Under the pieces are notes generated by a model that had not been told where the DNA came from, did no database searches, and saw only the letters and a program-made list of their open reading frames with translations. Below are positions 25,241 to 34,273 of a stretch of 64,000 bases of DNA, one piece after another; the stretch's first letter is position 1, and the number at the start of each line of letters is the position of its first letter. The DNA comes from Ramlibacter sp. (lineage in GTDB: Bacteria > Pseudomonadota > Gammaproteobacteria > Burkholderiales > Burkholderiaceae_C): the NCBI GenBank assembly GCA_030695945.1, contig JAUYOG010000026.1, forward strand, positions 1-64,000. The letters are read 5' to 3'. A program made the position numbers and the translations under genes.

Positions 25241-25414
25241 TGTTGTGCCTGTGGACCACCCTCCAGGCAAAACGGGCTGACGTTATTGCGTGTTTTCTTC
25301 CTGGCCCGCCGCCGCCGGTGTCGTGGTAAACACCAGCAGAAGAAGGTTAACAGTGCAACATGCCCGAAACGTTGCGCTGCATCAAGAATGGATGAGCTTG
25401 CCGGCACTGCCGGT

Positions 25415-25464
25415 CACCCGTGCGACGGGCGGCAAGGCACGCCGTGCCTTGCGCGCACCGGGTG
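25415..25464. terminator. Strong hairpin downstream of the FAH hydrolase gene
   Basis: GCAAGGCAC/GTGCCTTGC (25432-25440 and 25444-25452) form a perfect 9-bp stem with a 3-base loop. The arms extend outward through CACCCG and CGGGTG. It begins immediately after the FAH gene's stop codon on the minus strand. There is no long T-run, so termination is likely but not certain; it could also stabilise the mRNA 3-prime end. Confidence 0.55.
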
Positions 25465-25465
25465 T

Positions 25466-26314
25466 TCAGGCCTTGAACGGCACGACCAGCTGGCGCTGCT
25501 CGCCCAGACCCTGGATGCCGAGCGTCATGACGTCGCCCTTGCGCAGGTAAGTCGGCGGCTTCATGCCCAGCCCGACCCCGGGCGGCGTGCCGGTGGTGAT
25601 CACGTCGCCGGGCAGCAGCGTCATGAAGTGGCTGACATAGCTCACCAGCTTCGCCACGTCGAAGATCATGGTCCGCGTGTTGCCGGTCTGCATGCGCTTG
25701 CCGTTCAGGTCCAGCCACATGTCCAGGCGCTGCACGTTCTCGATCTCGTCCGGGGTAACGAGCCAGGGGCCGATGGGCCCGAAGGTGTCGCAGCCCTTGC
25801 CCTTGTCCCACTGCGGGCCGCGCTCGAGCTGGTACTCGCGCTCGCTCACGTCGTTGATCACGCTGTAGCCGGCGACATGCGCCAGCGCGTCCTTTTTCGA
25901 CACGTAGCGGGCGCGGGTGCCGATGACGACGCCCAGCTCCACCTCCCAGTCGGTCTTGGTCGAGCCGCGCGGCAGCATCACCGGGTCGTTGGGTCCCTGG
26001 ATGCAGCTGGTGGCCTTCATGAACACCACCGGCTCCTTCGGGATCGGCACCCCCGATTCCGCCGCATGGTCGGCATAGTTCAGCCCGATGGCGATGAACT
26101 TGCCCACCTGCGAGACGGGGCAGCCGAAGCGCGGCGTGCCGCGCACCAGCGGGAGCTTCGCCGGGTTGGACTTGCGGATGCGCGCCATGCCGGCGCCGCC
26201 CAGCTGGGCCGGGCCGATGTCGGGCACGACGCCCGAGAGATCGCGCAGCTTGCCGTCCAGGTCGATCAGGCCCGGCTTTTCCTTGCCGGGGTTGCCATAG
26301 CGAACGAGCTTCAT
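25466..26314 (-). CDS. Fumarylacetoacetate hydrolase family protein (probable 2,4-diketo-3-deoxy-sugar-acid hydrolase)
   Basis: This 282-residue FAH-family enzyme has IAIGLNYADHAAESGVPIPK near residue 75, then KTDWEVELGVVIG with the metal-binding Glu cluster, and GDVITTGTPPGVGLG near 235. In beta-proteobacterial non-phosphorylative L-fucose/L-rhamnose-type pathways, FAH enzymes cleave 2,4-diketo-3-deoxy sugar acids to pyruvate and a 2- or 3-carbon acid. The two SDR genes directly upstream and the sugar-acid dehydratase across the locus support that role. Ureidoglycolate lyase-like or acylpyruvase activity are alternatives. Confidence 0.85.
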   Translation of the reverse strand: MKLVRYGNPGKEKPGLIDLDGKLRDLSGVVPDIGPAQLGGAGMARIRKSNPAKLPLVRGTPRFGCPVSQVGKFIAIGLNYADHAAESGVPIPKEPVVFMKATSCIQGPNDPVMLPRGSTKTDWEVELGVVIGTRARYVSKKDALAHVAGYSVINDVSEREYQLERGPQWDKGKGCDTFGPIGPWLVTPDEIENVQRLDMWLDLNGKRMQTGNTRTMIFDVAKLVSYVSHFMTLLPGDVITTGTPPGVGLGMKPPTYLRKGDVMTLGIQGLGEQRQLVVPFKA

Positions 26315-26342
26315 TGTTGTTGCCTTTCTTGGGAAGATGAAT

Positions 26343-27089
26343 TCAATACGTTGAACGGCCGCCGGAGAGGTCGAAGACGGCGCCAGTGGAGAACGAGCAT
26401 TCCTCGGTGCACAGCCAGCCCACCAGCGCCGCGACTTCCTCGGGCGTGCCGAAGCGGCCCATGGGGATCTTGGACAACATGAAGCGGATGTGCTCCTCGC
26501 TCATCTGGTCGAAGATCGCGGTTTTCACGGCGGCCGGTGTCACGCAGTTCACGCGCACGCCGGTGTCGGCCAGTTCCTTGCCGAGCGACTTGGTCAGCGC
26601 CATCACGGCGGCCTTGCTGGCGCTATAGGCGCTGGCATTCGGGTTGCCGTCCTTGCCTGCCACCGATGCGATGTTGACGATCCGGCCGTAGCCCGCGTTG
26701 CGCATCACCGGCACCACCTCGCGGCAGCAATAGAACAGGCCGTTGAGGTTGACGTCCACCACCTCGCGCCACGCATCCACGGGATACTCCCAAACCTTGG
26801 TGTTGGGCCCGGTGATGCCAGCGCTGTTGACCAGCGCATCGATGCGGGGGCTGCGCTGCAGCGTAGCCGCCACGGCCGCCTGGACCGAGGCGTGCTGCGA
26901 TACGTCGACCTGCACCGCTTGCGCCGTGGCGCCGAGCGCGAGCGCCGCGCGTTCGGCGGCCGGCAGGTCGCGGTCCCACAACGTGACGCTGCCGCCCGAC
27001 GCGATCAGCCGGCCCGCAATGGCGTAGCCCAGGCCGGTGGCGCCGCCCGTCACGACCGCGTGGCGGCCCTTGAAATCGAGCTGGTTCAT
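26343..27089 (-). CDS. SDR-family dehydrogenase (sugar or sugar-acid)
   Basis: This 248-residue classical SDR has VVTGGATGLGYAIAGRL near residue 12, NSAGITGP near 88, and catalytic Ser/Tyr/Lys in IASVAGKDGNPNASAYSASK near 140-160. It starts MNQLDFKGRHA at 27089, overlapping the stop of the upstream SDR by 4 bp. A probable role is oxidation of a sugar or keto-deoxy sugar acid in the pathway ending with the FAH hydrolase. An L-fucose/galactose dehydrogenase-like function is possible, but the substrate cannot be read from sequence. Confidence 0.85.
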   Translation of the reverse strand: MNQLDFKGRHAVVTGGATGLGYAIAGRLIASGGSVTLWDRDLPAAERAALALGATAQAVQVDVSQHASVQAAVAATLQRSPRIDALVNSAGITGPNTKVWEYPVDAWREVVDVNLNGLFYCCREVVPVMRNAGYGRIVNIASVAGKDGNPNASAYSASKAAVMALTKSLGKELADTGVRVNCVTPAAVKTAIFDQMSEEHIRFMLSKIPMGRFGTPEEVAALVGWLCTEECSFSTGAVFDLSGGRSTY

Positions 27090-27820
27090 ATCGTGATGCC
27101 TCCGTCCACGGCGTACGCCTGGCCGGTGACGAAGGCGGATTCGTCGCTCGCCAGGAACACCACCAGCGGGGCAATCTCGTGCGCCTGCGCGAGGCGGCCC
27201 ATGGGCTGGCGCGCGATGAAATTCCTGCGCGCGGCCTCGGGGTCGGCGTTGGCGTTGATGCGGTCGGCGAGCGAGGGCGTGTCCACCGTGCCGGGGCAGA
27301 TCGCATTGCAGCGGATGCCATCGGCAACGTAATCCGCCGCGACGCTCTTGGTGAGCCCGATCACCGCCGCCTTCGTGGTGCCGTAGATGAACCGGTTCGG
27401 CAGGCCCTTGATGCTGCTGCAGACGCTGGCCATGTTGATGATGCTGCCCCGCCCGGCGGCCAGCATCCGCGGCAGCACCGCCTGGATGGCCCAGAACTGC
27501 GAGCGCACGTTGAGGTTGAGCGCGAAGTTCCACTCCTCGTCGGTCGCCTGCAGCACCGTGCCGCTGTGCACGAAGCCCGCGCAGTTGAAGAGGACGTCCA
27601 CGGCCGGCAGCGTGCCCACCAGCCTGGCGATCGCAACGCGGTCCAGCACGTCCAGCGTCACCGCCCGCACGCCCTCGACGCCTTCGTAGCTTTCCAGCAA
27701 TGCCGGGTTGATGTCGGTGGCCCACACCTGCGCGCCTTCGGCCGCCAGGGCCAGGGCGCTCGCGCGGCCTATGCCTTGCCCGGCCGCCGTCACGAGGGCC
27801 GTCTTTCCTTGGAGTCTCAT
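27086..27820 (-). CDS. SDR-family dehydrogenase, 2-keto-3-deoxy-L-fuconate dehydrogenase-like
   Basis: This is a 244-residue SDR (MRLQGKTALVTAAGQGIGRA at the N-terminus, FNCAGFVHSG near 85, catalytic YGTTK near 150). CSSIKGLPNRFIYGTTKAAV and the C-terminus FVTGQAYAVDGGITI closely follow the DHRS6/2-keto-3-deoxy-L-fuconate 4-dehydrogenase group. It would make the diketo-deoxy acid that the FAH enzyme cleaves. It is the first gene of the minus-strand half, with the GntR-type palindrome 79 bp upstream. Confidence 0.86.
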   Translation of the reverse strand: MRLQGKTALVTAAGQGIGRASALALAAEGAQVWATDINPALLESYEGVEGVRAVTLDVLDRVAIARLVGTLPAVDVLFNCAGFVHSGTVLQATDEEWNFALNLNVRSQFWAIQAVLPRMLAAGRGSIINMASVCSSIKGLPNRFIYGTTKAAVIGLTKSVAADYVADGIRCNAICPGTVDTPSLADRINANADPEAARRNFIARQPMGRLAQAHEIAPLVVFLASDESAFVTGQAYAVDGGITI

Positions 27821-27898
27821 TGGCTTTTCCCGTTCGCACGGCACGCCGGGTTCAGGGTTTTGCCCGATGCCTGCTGCACGCTTTGCCGCCATATTAAT

Positions 27899-27909
27899 TG
27901 GTCTGACCA
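27899..27909. promoter_or_regulatory. FadR-type GntR operator between the divergent genes
   Basis: TGGTCTGACCA is a perfect 11-bp palindrome matching the TNGTNNNACNA pattern bound by FadR-subfamily GntR regulators. It lies in the 123-bp gap between the divergent SDR and GntR genes, placed to control both directions. A smaller TGGCCA palindrome follows 2 bp later. The local AT-rich ATATTAATT is a plausible -10 region. Confidence 0.7.
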
Positions 27910-27943
27910 CTTGGCCACTTCCGGCTAAACCCTTAATCCGCCC

Positions 27944-28660
27944 ATGCCGCTCGAACCCGTCGAACCGCAACGCCTGTACCGGCAGATCGCCGTACAGGTG
28001 CGCGCCTTGATTGCGGGCGGCGAGTTCACGCCCGGCAGCCGGCTTCCCGCGGAACGGGACCTCGCCAAGCAGATGGGCGTGAGCCGGCCTTCGGTGCGCG
28101 AGGCGCTCATCGCGCTCGAAGTCGAGGGCTGGGTCGAGGTCCGCACCGGCTCCGGCGTGTACGTGCTGGACCGCGCCGGCCGCGCCAACGGCGACGGCAC
28201 GCAGGTGCCGCCGGCCGAGTGGGGCCCGCTCGAATTGATCCGCGCGCGGCGCGTGATCGAGGGCGAGATCGCCTCGCTGGCGGCCACGCAGGCCAAGCGC
28301 AGGCACATCCAGGCGATTCGCGAAGCGATCGACATGATGCAGGAGGACACCGACCGCGGCGTCGCGCCGCTGGCGGGTGACCGCGCGTTCCACACGGCGA
28401 TCGCGCAATCCGCAGGCAACGTGGTGCTGCTGGAAACCGTGCAGACCTTCTGGGATGCGCGGCGCGGCCCGCTGTTCGAGCGCCTGGGCGACTATTTCGA
28501 GACCGTTCCGTCCTGGCGCATGGCGATTCTGGAGCACGAGGCCATCCTGGATGCCATCCGCGCACACGACGGCCCCGCCGCGCGCACCGCCATGCAAGTC
28601 CACATGGACAAGTCCCATGCCCGTTTCAGCGCGAGCTGGCGCCGCGCCAATTCTTCGTAA
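27944..28660 (+). CDS. FadR-subfamily GntR transcriptional regulator
   Basis: This 238-residue protein has an N-terminal winged HTH (YRQIAVQVRALIAGGEFTPG, then LPAERDLAKQMGVSRPSVRE, residues 12-80) and an all-helical FCD domain. That domain carries the metal-ligand His residues near 143 (DRAFHTAIAQ), 192 (ILEHEAIL) and 215 (HMDKSH). FCD regulators bind sugar acids or other carboxylates and usually repress catabolic genes until the ligand appears. It is divergent from the two SDRs and the FAH gene and 32 bp upstream of the TRAP transporter genes, so it probably controls the whole locus. Confidence 0.92.
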   Translation: MPLEPVEPQRLYRQIAVQVRALIAGGEFTPGSRLPAERDLAKQMGVSRPSVREALIALEVEGWVEVRTGSGVYVLDRAGRANGDGTQVPPAEWGPLELIRARRVIEGEIASLAATQAKRRHIQAIREAIDMMQEDTDRGVAPLAGDRAFHTAIAQSAGNVVLLETVQTFWDARRGPLFERLGDYFETVPSWRMAILEHEAILDAIRAHDGPAARTAMQVHMDKSHARFSASWRRANSS

Positions 28661-28692
28661 GTTTCCGCCAGCGTCCATCCAAAGGAGACATC

Positions 28693-29679
28693 ATGCAAAA
28701 ACGCACCACCCTCAAGCTCGTCGCGGCATCCGCCCTGCTCGCGACAATCGCCATGCCCTTCGGCGTGGCGCAGGCGCAGACCAAGCTCAAATGGGCCCAC
28801 GTCTACGAAACGTCCGAGCCGTACCACAAGTGGTCGGTCTGGGCCGGCGAGGAATTCAAGAAGCGCACCAACGGCAAGTTCGAGATCCAGGTCTTCCCCG
28901 CATCCAGCCTCGGCAAGGAAAGCGACATCAACCAGGGCCTGCAGCTGGGCACGGTGGACATCATCCTCACCGGCGCCTCGTTCGCATCGAACTCCTTCCC
29001 CCGCCTGGCGGTGAGCTACTACCCGTTCACCTTCCGCGATGCCGACCACGTGGTCAAGTACGGCAAGAGCGACGTCTTCAAGGAGCTGACCGAGGGCTAC
29101 AAGAAGGCCACCGGCAACACCGTGACGGCCCTCACCTATTACGGCGCCCGCCACGCGACCAGCAACAAGCTGTTCACGAACTGCGACCAGATGAAGGGCC
29201 TGAAGATGCGCGTGCCCGATTCGCCGGCCTACACCGCGCTGCCCCGCGCATGCGGCGCCAACCCGACGCCGATCGCCTTCGCCGAGGTGTACCTCGCGCT
29301 GCAGAACGGCACCGTGGACGCACAGGAGAACCCGCTGCCCACCATCGAGGCCAAGAAGTTCTATGAAGTGCAGAAGAACATCATCCTGACGGGCCACATC
29401 GCCGACGCCCTGCTGACGGTCGTTGCGCCCAGCACGATGGCCAAGATGTCGCCCGCCGAGCAGAAGCTGTTCGCCGACATCTCGCAGGAAGCCGCCGAGA
29501 AGGCCACCAACGACATCCGCAAGCGCGAAGGCGAGCTGGTCGAGGAGTTCAAGAAGAAGGGCAACAACGTCGTGACGGTCGACCGCAACGACTTCCAGCA
29601 GCGCGTGCTGAAGGCGATCACCTTCGAGTCCATGAAGCTGGACAAGAAGGACTGGGACCGCATCGTCTCCATCAAGTAA
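28693..29679 (+). CDS. dctP: TRAP transporter substrate-binding protein (DctP)
   Basis: This 328-residue periplasmic binding protein has a Sec signal peptide (about residues 1-29, cleaving after GVAQA). The DctP fold is clear: KWAHVYETSEPYHKWSVWAG, then LGKESDINQGLQLGTVDIIL, and the conserved carboxylate-clamping Arg in GLKMRVPDSPAY near residue 176. It captures an organic or sugar acid for the DctQM permease encoded next. AAGGAG precedes the ATG. The pathway context suggests an aldonate or keto-deoxy aldonate as ligand. Confidence 0.93.
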   Translation: MQKRTTLKLVAASALLATIAMPFGVAQAQTKLKWAHVYETSEPYHKWSVWAGEEFKKRTNGKFEIQVFPASSLGKESDINQGLQLGTVDIILTGASFASNSFPRLAVSYYPFTFRDADHVVKYGKSDVFKELTEGYKKATGNTVTALTYYGARHATSNKLFTNCDQMKGLKMRVPDSPAYTALPRACGANPTPIAFAEVYLALQNGTVDAQENPLPTIEAKKFYEVQKNIILTGHIADALLTVVAPSTMAKMSPAEQKLFADISQEAAEKATNDIRKREGELVEEFKKKGNNVVTVDRNDFQQRVLKAITFESMKLDKKDWDRIVSIK

Positions 29680-29685
29680 GCACCA

Positions 29686-30261
29686 GTGGCCATTCACTCG
29701 ATCGACGAGCTCCCCCATGTGATGGGGGAGGACGGGCAGTTTCACGCGCAGGACGAAGCGGTGGACCTGTCCGGCACCCCCTTCGAGGCCTGGGTGGCGC
29801 TGGGCTTCTTCTGGTTGCTCGGCGCCACGGTGTTCTACCAGTTCGTCACGCGCTACGTGATGAACGACTCGGCATCGTGGACAGAGGAGATCGCGCGCTA
29901 CCTGCTGATCGCCACCGTCTTCACGGGCGCGGTGATCGGCGTCGTCAAGAACAACCACATCCACGTGGATTTTTTCTACCGCTTCATGCCGGCGCGCATG
30001 GGCCGCGTGATGTCCACGATCGTCGACGTGTTGCGAATCCTGTTCTTCGCGGCAGCCACCGTGCTCACCGGCATGATGATGGTCAAGCTGGGCAACAACT
30101 CGCGCATGACCATGGTGGACCTGCCCATGAACTGGGTCTATGGCGTCTGCCTGCTCGGCTTCGCGGCCATGGCGGTGCGCTCGGTGCAGGTCGCGCGGAT
30201 CCACCGGCGTCGCGGCTGGAGCGCGCTGGAGCGTCCCATGACCGAGATGGACGAGACCTAG
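29686..30261 (+). CDS. dctQ: TRAP transporter small membrane subunit (DctQ)
   Basis: This 191-residue protein has four predicted TM helices (WVALGFFWLLGATVFYQFVT; YLLIATVFTGAVIGVV; ILFFAAATVLTGMMMVKLG; WVYGVCLLGFAAMAV). TEEIARYLLIATVFTGAVIG is the DctQ signature. The start is a GTG at 29686, 6 bp after the dctP stop; an ATG at 29722 is possible. It pairs with DctM to form the Na+-coupled permease. Confidence 0.9.
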   Translation: MAIHSIDELPHVMGEDGQFHAQDEAVDLSGTPFEAWVALGFFWLLGATVFYQFVTRYVMNDSASWTEEIARYLLIATVFTGAVIGVVKNNHIHVDFFYRFMPARMGRVMSTIVDVLRILFFAAATVLTGMMMVKLGNNSRMTMVDLPMNWVYGVCLLGFAAMAVRSVQVARIHRRRGWSALERPMTEMDET

Positions 30262-30286
30262 AACCAGAACGCAACGAAGAAAACCC

Positions 30287-31681
30287 ATGCTCAAGATCGT
30301 CTTCCTGCTGCTCATGAGCGGCGGCCTGCCCGTGGCCATCGCGATGGCCGGCTCCGCCCTCCTCTATATCCTGTGGACGGGCAACCTGCCGGCCTTCGTG
30401 GTGATCCACCGCATGGTGAGCGGCATCGACAGCTTCCCGCTGCTGGCCGTGCCCTTCTTCATCCTCGCCGGCAACCTGATGAACAACGCCGGCATCACCA
30501 ACCGCATCTACAACTATGCGCTGGCGCTGGTGGGCTGGCTCAAGGGCGGCCTGGGCCACGTGAACGTGGTGGGCTCGGTGGTATTTGCCGGCATGAGCGG
30601 CACGGCCATCGGCGACGCGGCCGGCATCGGCACCATCGAGATCAAGGCCATGACCGACCATGGCTACAGCAAGGAATTTTCGGTTGGCGTGACGGCGGCG
30701 TCGGCCACGCTGGGCCCGATCATCCCGCCGAGCCTGCCCTTCGTGATCTACGGGATGATGGCCAACGTGAGCGTGGGCGCGCTGTTCCTCGCGGGCATCC
30801 TGCCCGGTGCACTGATGGCCCTCCTGATGATGCTCACCGTGGCGTACTTCGCCCACAAGAACGGCTGGGGCGGCGATGTCAAGTTCGAATGGCCGCGCCT
30901 TAACAAGGCCATCGCGGAAACGCTGGTGGTCATCGTCTGGCCGGTGGCGCTGTGGCTGTTGATCGTCAAGGCCGGCCTGCCGGCGCAGCTCACCGTCGCC
31001 GCGGGCCTGGTGGTGTTGTTCGCGGCGGACAAGTTCTTCAACTTCCTGGCCGTGCTGCCGATCATGACGCCCGTGCTGCTGATCGGGGGCATGACCACCG
31101 GTATCTTCACGCCCACCGAAGGCGCGATCGCGGCCTGCCTCTGGGCCATGGTGCTGGGCTTCGGCTGGTACCGCACGCTCCAGTGGAAGTCGTTCGTGAA
31201 GATCTGCCTGGATACGGTGGAGACCACGTCCACCGTGCTCTTCATCGTCGCGGCCGCCAGCATCTTCGGCTGGATGCTCACGGCCACCGGTGTCACCGCC
31301 GCGATTGCCGAAAGCGTGCTCGGCTTCACCCGGGAACCCTGGGTGTTCCTGCTGCTCGCGAACCTGCTGATGCTGTTCGTCGGCTGCTTCCTGGAGCCGA
31401 CCGCGGCGATCACCATCCTCGTTCCCATCCTGGTGCCGATCTGCCAGCAACTGGGCATCGACCTCGTGCACTTCGGGCTGGTGATGGTGCTGAACCTGAT
31501 GATCGGCCTGCTGCACCCGCCGATGGGCATGGTGCTTTTCGTGCTGGCGCGCGTCGCCAAGCTCTCGGTGGAGCGCACGACGATGGCCATCCTGCCGTGG
31601 CTGGTGCCGCTGCTCGCATCGCTCGTGATCATCACGTACATGCCGAAGCTGGTGCTCTGGCTTCCCAAAATGTTCTACTGA
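30287..31681 (+). CDS. dctM: TRAP transporter large permease subunit (DctM)
   Basis: This 464-residue polytopic permease has about 12 hydrophobic segments. PFFILAGNLMNNAGITNRIY, SVVFAGMSGTAIGDAAGIG and LGPIIPPSLPFVIYGMM are hallmark DctM sequences, and GIFTPTEGAIAACLWAMVLG is in the second half. It is longer than the usual 425 or so residues, because of an extended central loop-helix region around AHKNGWGGDVKFEWP. It follows dctQ by 25 bp and precedes the dehydratase gene by 1 bp. Confidence 0.93.
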   Translation: MLKIVFLLLMSGGLPVAIAMAGSALLYILWTGNLPAFVVIHRMVSGIDSFPLLAVPFFILAGNLMNNAGITNRIYNYALALVGWLKGGLGHVNVVGSVVFAGMSGTAIGDAAGIGTIEIKAMTDHGYSKEFSVGVTAASATLGPIIPPSLPFVIYGMMANVSVGALFLAGILPGALMALLMMLTVAYFAHKNGWGGDVKFEWPRLNKAIAETLVVIVWPVALWLLIVKAGLPAQLTVAAGLVVLFAADKFFNFLAVLPIMTPVLLIGGMTTGIFTPTEGAIAACLWAMVLGFGWYRTLQWKSFVKICLDTVETTSTVLFIVAAASIFGWMLTATGVTAAIAESVLGFTREPWVFLLLANLLMLFVGCFLEPTAAITILVPILVPICQQLGIDLVHFGLVMVLNLMIGLLHPPMGMVLFVLARVAKLSVERTTMAILPWLVPLLASLVIITYMPKLVLWLPKMFY

Positions 31682-31682
31682 T

Positions 31683-33209
31683 ATGACTCCTTTCATCCGA
31701 CTCCATCCGCAGGACGACGTCCTCATCGCCCGCTCGCAGCTCGTGGGCGGCACCCAGGCCGAGAACGTCGTCGTCAAGGGCCTCATCCCGCCCGGTCACA
31801 AGGTGGCCACGCGCGCCATCGCCGAGGGCGAACCGGTGCGCCGCTATAACCAGATCATCGGCTTCGCCACCCGGCCGATCGCGCCCGGCGAGCATGTGCA
31901 CACGCACAACCTCGGCGTGGGGGACAAGGGGGGCGACTTCGCGCGCGACTATGCCTTCGGCGCGGACGTGAAGCCGCAAACTGCGCTGCGCCAGGCGACA
32001 TTCATGGGCATCAAGCGCGCGGACGGCCGCGTGGCCACGCGCAACTACATCGGCGTCCTCTCCAGCGTGAATTGCTCGGCCACTGCCGCACGGGCGATCG
32101 CCGACCACTTCTCGCGCCAGAACCATCCCGAGGCACTGGCCGCCTATCCCAACGTGGACGGCGTCGTCGCCCTCACCCACGGCACCGGCTGCGGCATGGA
32201 CACCGAAGGGCTGGGCATGCAGATCCTCGAGCGCACGCTTGCCGGCTACGCCACACACGCCAACTTCTGGGGCGTGCTGGTGGTGGGGCTGGGCTGCGAG
32301 GCCAACCAGATCAACGCGTGGCTGGCGCACAGCAGCCTGCGCGAGGGCGACACGCTCAAGGTGTTCAACATCCAGGACACCGGCGGCACGCGCAAGACCG
32401 TGGAGAAAGGCATCGCCCTCATCAACGAGATGCTGCCGCGCGCCAATGCGGTCAAGCGCGAGCCCTGCGGCGCGGAACACATCACGATCGGCCTGCAATG
32501 CGGCGGCTCGGACGGCTACTCCGGCATCAGCGCCAACCCCGCGCTCGGCGCGGCGGTGGACATCCTGGTGGCGCACGGCGGCACGGCCATCCTCTCGGAG
32601 ACGCCCGAGATCTACGGCGCCGAGCACCTGCTGACGCGCCGTGCCGTCAAGCGCGAGGTGGGTGAAAAGCTGATCGAGCGCATCAAGTGGTGGGAGCACT
32701 ACACCCAGGTCAACGAGGGCGAGATGAACAACAACCCCTCGCCGGGCAACAAGGCCGGCGGCCTGACGACCATCCTGGAGAAATCCCTGGGCGCGGTGGC
32801 CAAGGGCGGCACGTCCAACCTGCAGGCGGTCTACGAATACGCCGCGCCGGTGACGGACCACGGCTTCGTCTACATGGACACGCCCGGCTATGACCCGGTG
32901 AGCGCGACGGGCCAGGTGGCCGGCGGCGCCAACATCATCTGCTTCACCACCGGACGCGGCTCGGCCTACGGCTGCGCGCCCTCGCCCTCGCTCAAGATAG
33001 CGACCAACTCCGCGCTGTGGCAGCGGCAGGAAGAGGACATGGACATCAACTGCGGCGAGATCATCGACGGCAAGGCGTCCATCCAGGAGATGGGCCAGCG
33101 CATCTTCGAGCTGGTGCTGGCCACGGCTTCGGGCGAGAGCTCCAAGAGCGAGCGGCACGGCTACGGCCAGAACGAATTCGTGCCGTGGCAAGTCGGCGCG
33201 GTGATGTAG
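31683..33209 (+). CDS. UxaA/GarD-family altronate-type dehydratase
   Basis: This 508-residue full-length sugar-acid dehydratase has an N-terminal SAF domain (VLIARSQLVGGTQAENVVVK, then YNQIIGFATRPIAPGEHVHT, residues 15-80) and a catalytic part with TRNYIGVLSSVNCSATAARA and HGTGCGMDTEGLGM. QCGGSDGYSGISANPALGAA and GRGSAYGCAPSPSLKIATNS follow. These enzymes use Fe2+ to dehydrate altronate, galactarate or related acids to 2-keto-3-deoxy acids. It starts 1 bp after dctM. The SDR/FAH enzymes could then oxidise and cleave its product. Confidence 0.9.
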   Translation: MTPFIRLHPQDDVLIARSQLVGGTQAENVVVKGLIPPGHKVATRAIAEGEPVRRYNQIIGFATRPIAPGEHVHTHNLGVGDKGGDFARDYAFGADVKPQTALRQATFMGIKRADGRVATRNYIGVLSSVNCSATAARAIADHFSRQNHPEALAAYPNVDGVVALTHGTGCGMDTEGLGMQILERTLAGYATHANFWGVLVVGLGCEANQINAWLAHSSLREGDTLKVFNIQDTGGTRKTVEKGIALINEMLPRANAVKREPCGAEHITIGLQCGGSDGYSGISANPALGAAVDILVAHGGTAILSETPEIYGAEHLLTRRAVKREVGEKLIERIKWWEHYTQVNEGEMNNNPSPGNKAGGLTTILEKSLGAVAKGGTSNLQAVYEYAAPVTDHGFVYMDTPGYDPVSATGQVAGGANIICFTTGRGSAYGCAPSPSLKIATNSALWQRQEEDMDINCGEIIDGKASIQEMGQRIFELVLATASGESSKSERHGYGQNEFVPWQVGAVM

Positions 33210-33217
33210 GGGGACGC

Positions 33218-34273
33218 ATGGCCAAGACTCTCCAAGCAGCCGACCTGCGCTCCCAGGTCGCCAGGATCATCGCCGCGGCCGGCAGCAGCCCCGAAGAGGC
33301 GCGCACCGTCGCCGACAACCTGGTGCTGGCCAACCTGAGCGGACACGATTCGCACGGCGTGGGCATGGTGCCGCGCTATGTGGACGCCGTCCTAGAGGGC
33401 GGGCTGAAACCCAACTCGAGCGCCAAGGTGCTGCTGGACGGCGGCGCTCTGCTGTCGCTGGACGGGCAGCGCGGCTACGGCCAGGTCGTCGGCGAGCAGG
33501 CGATGGCCCTGGGCATGGCGCGCGCGAAGGAACTGGGCAGCTGCGTCATGGCGCTGGCCAACGCGCACCACCTGGGCCGCATCGGCCATTTCGCCGAGAT
33601 GGCGGTGGCGCAGGGGCTGGTGGCCATCCATTTCGTCAACGTGCAATCGCGGCCGGTGGTGGCGCCCTGGGGCGGCTCCGACGGGCGCTATGGCACCAAC
33701 CCCTGCTGCATCGGCGTGCCTCTCAAGGGGCGCGACCCCTTCGTGCTGGACTTCGCGACCAGCCGCGTCGCGCAGGGCAAGATGCGCGTCGCCCACAACG
33801 AGGGCCGCCAGGTCGAGCCGGGCTACCTGATCGACGAGAAGGGACTTCCCACGACCCATCCCGGCGTCGTGGTCGTACCGCAGTCCAACGGCCTGTTCGG
33901 CGCGTTGATGGCTTTCGGCGAGCACAAGGGCTACGGCATGGCCGTCGCGTGCGAGCTGCTGGGCGGCGCGCTCACGGGCACCGGCACCTGGCACCAGCCC
34001 GCCGACAACCGGCGCTCCGTCATCAACGGCATGCTCACCATCCTCATCGACCCGCAGAAGCTCGGCACCCGCGCCAGCTTCGAGCAGGAGGCTCTGGCCT
34101 TCGTCGACTGGCTCAAGGAAAGCCCGCCCGCGCCCGGCTCCGACGCCGTGCGCATCGCGGGCGACCCGGAGCGCGAGGCGCGCGTCCGGCGCGAACGGGA
34201 TGGCATCGTCATCGACGACACGACGTGGGCGGAGATCGCCGCGGCCGCCGGGAAGGTCGGCGCCCGGGTCTAG
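33218..34273 (+). CDS. Ldh2-family malate/lactate/ureidoglycolate-type dehydrogenase
   Basis: This 351-residue NAD(P)-dependent oxidoreductase of the Ldh2/YbiC fold has NLVLANLSGHDSHGVGMVPR near residue 35 with the catalytic His. The NAD-binding RYGTNPCCIGVPLKGRDPF lies near 155, followed by EHKGYGMAVACELLGGALTG near 230. The ATG at 33218 has AGGGGG upstream. It could oxidise the lactate, glycolate or 2-hydroxy acid released by the FAH hydrolase, or reduce a keto acid. It is the last gene of the plus-strand operon, 8 bp after the dehydratase. Confidence 0.9.
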   Translation: MAKTLQAADLRSQVARIIAAAGSSPEEARTVADNLVLANLSGHDSHGVGMVPRYVDAVLEGGLKPNSSAKVLLDGGALLSLDGQRGYGQVVGEQAMALGMARAKELGSCVMALANAHHLGRIGHFAEMAVAQGLVAIHFVNVQSRPVVAPWGGSDGRYGTNPCCIGVPLKGRDPFVLDFATSRVAQGKMRVAHNEGRQVEPGYLIDEKGLPTTHPGVVVVPQSNGLFGALMAFGEHKGYGMAVACELLGGALTGTGTWHQPADNRRSVINGMLTILIDPQKLGTRASFEQEALAFVDWLKESPPAPGSDAVRIAGDPEREARVRRERDGIVIDDTTWAEIAAAAGKVGARV

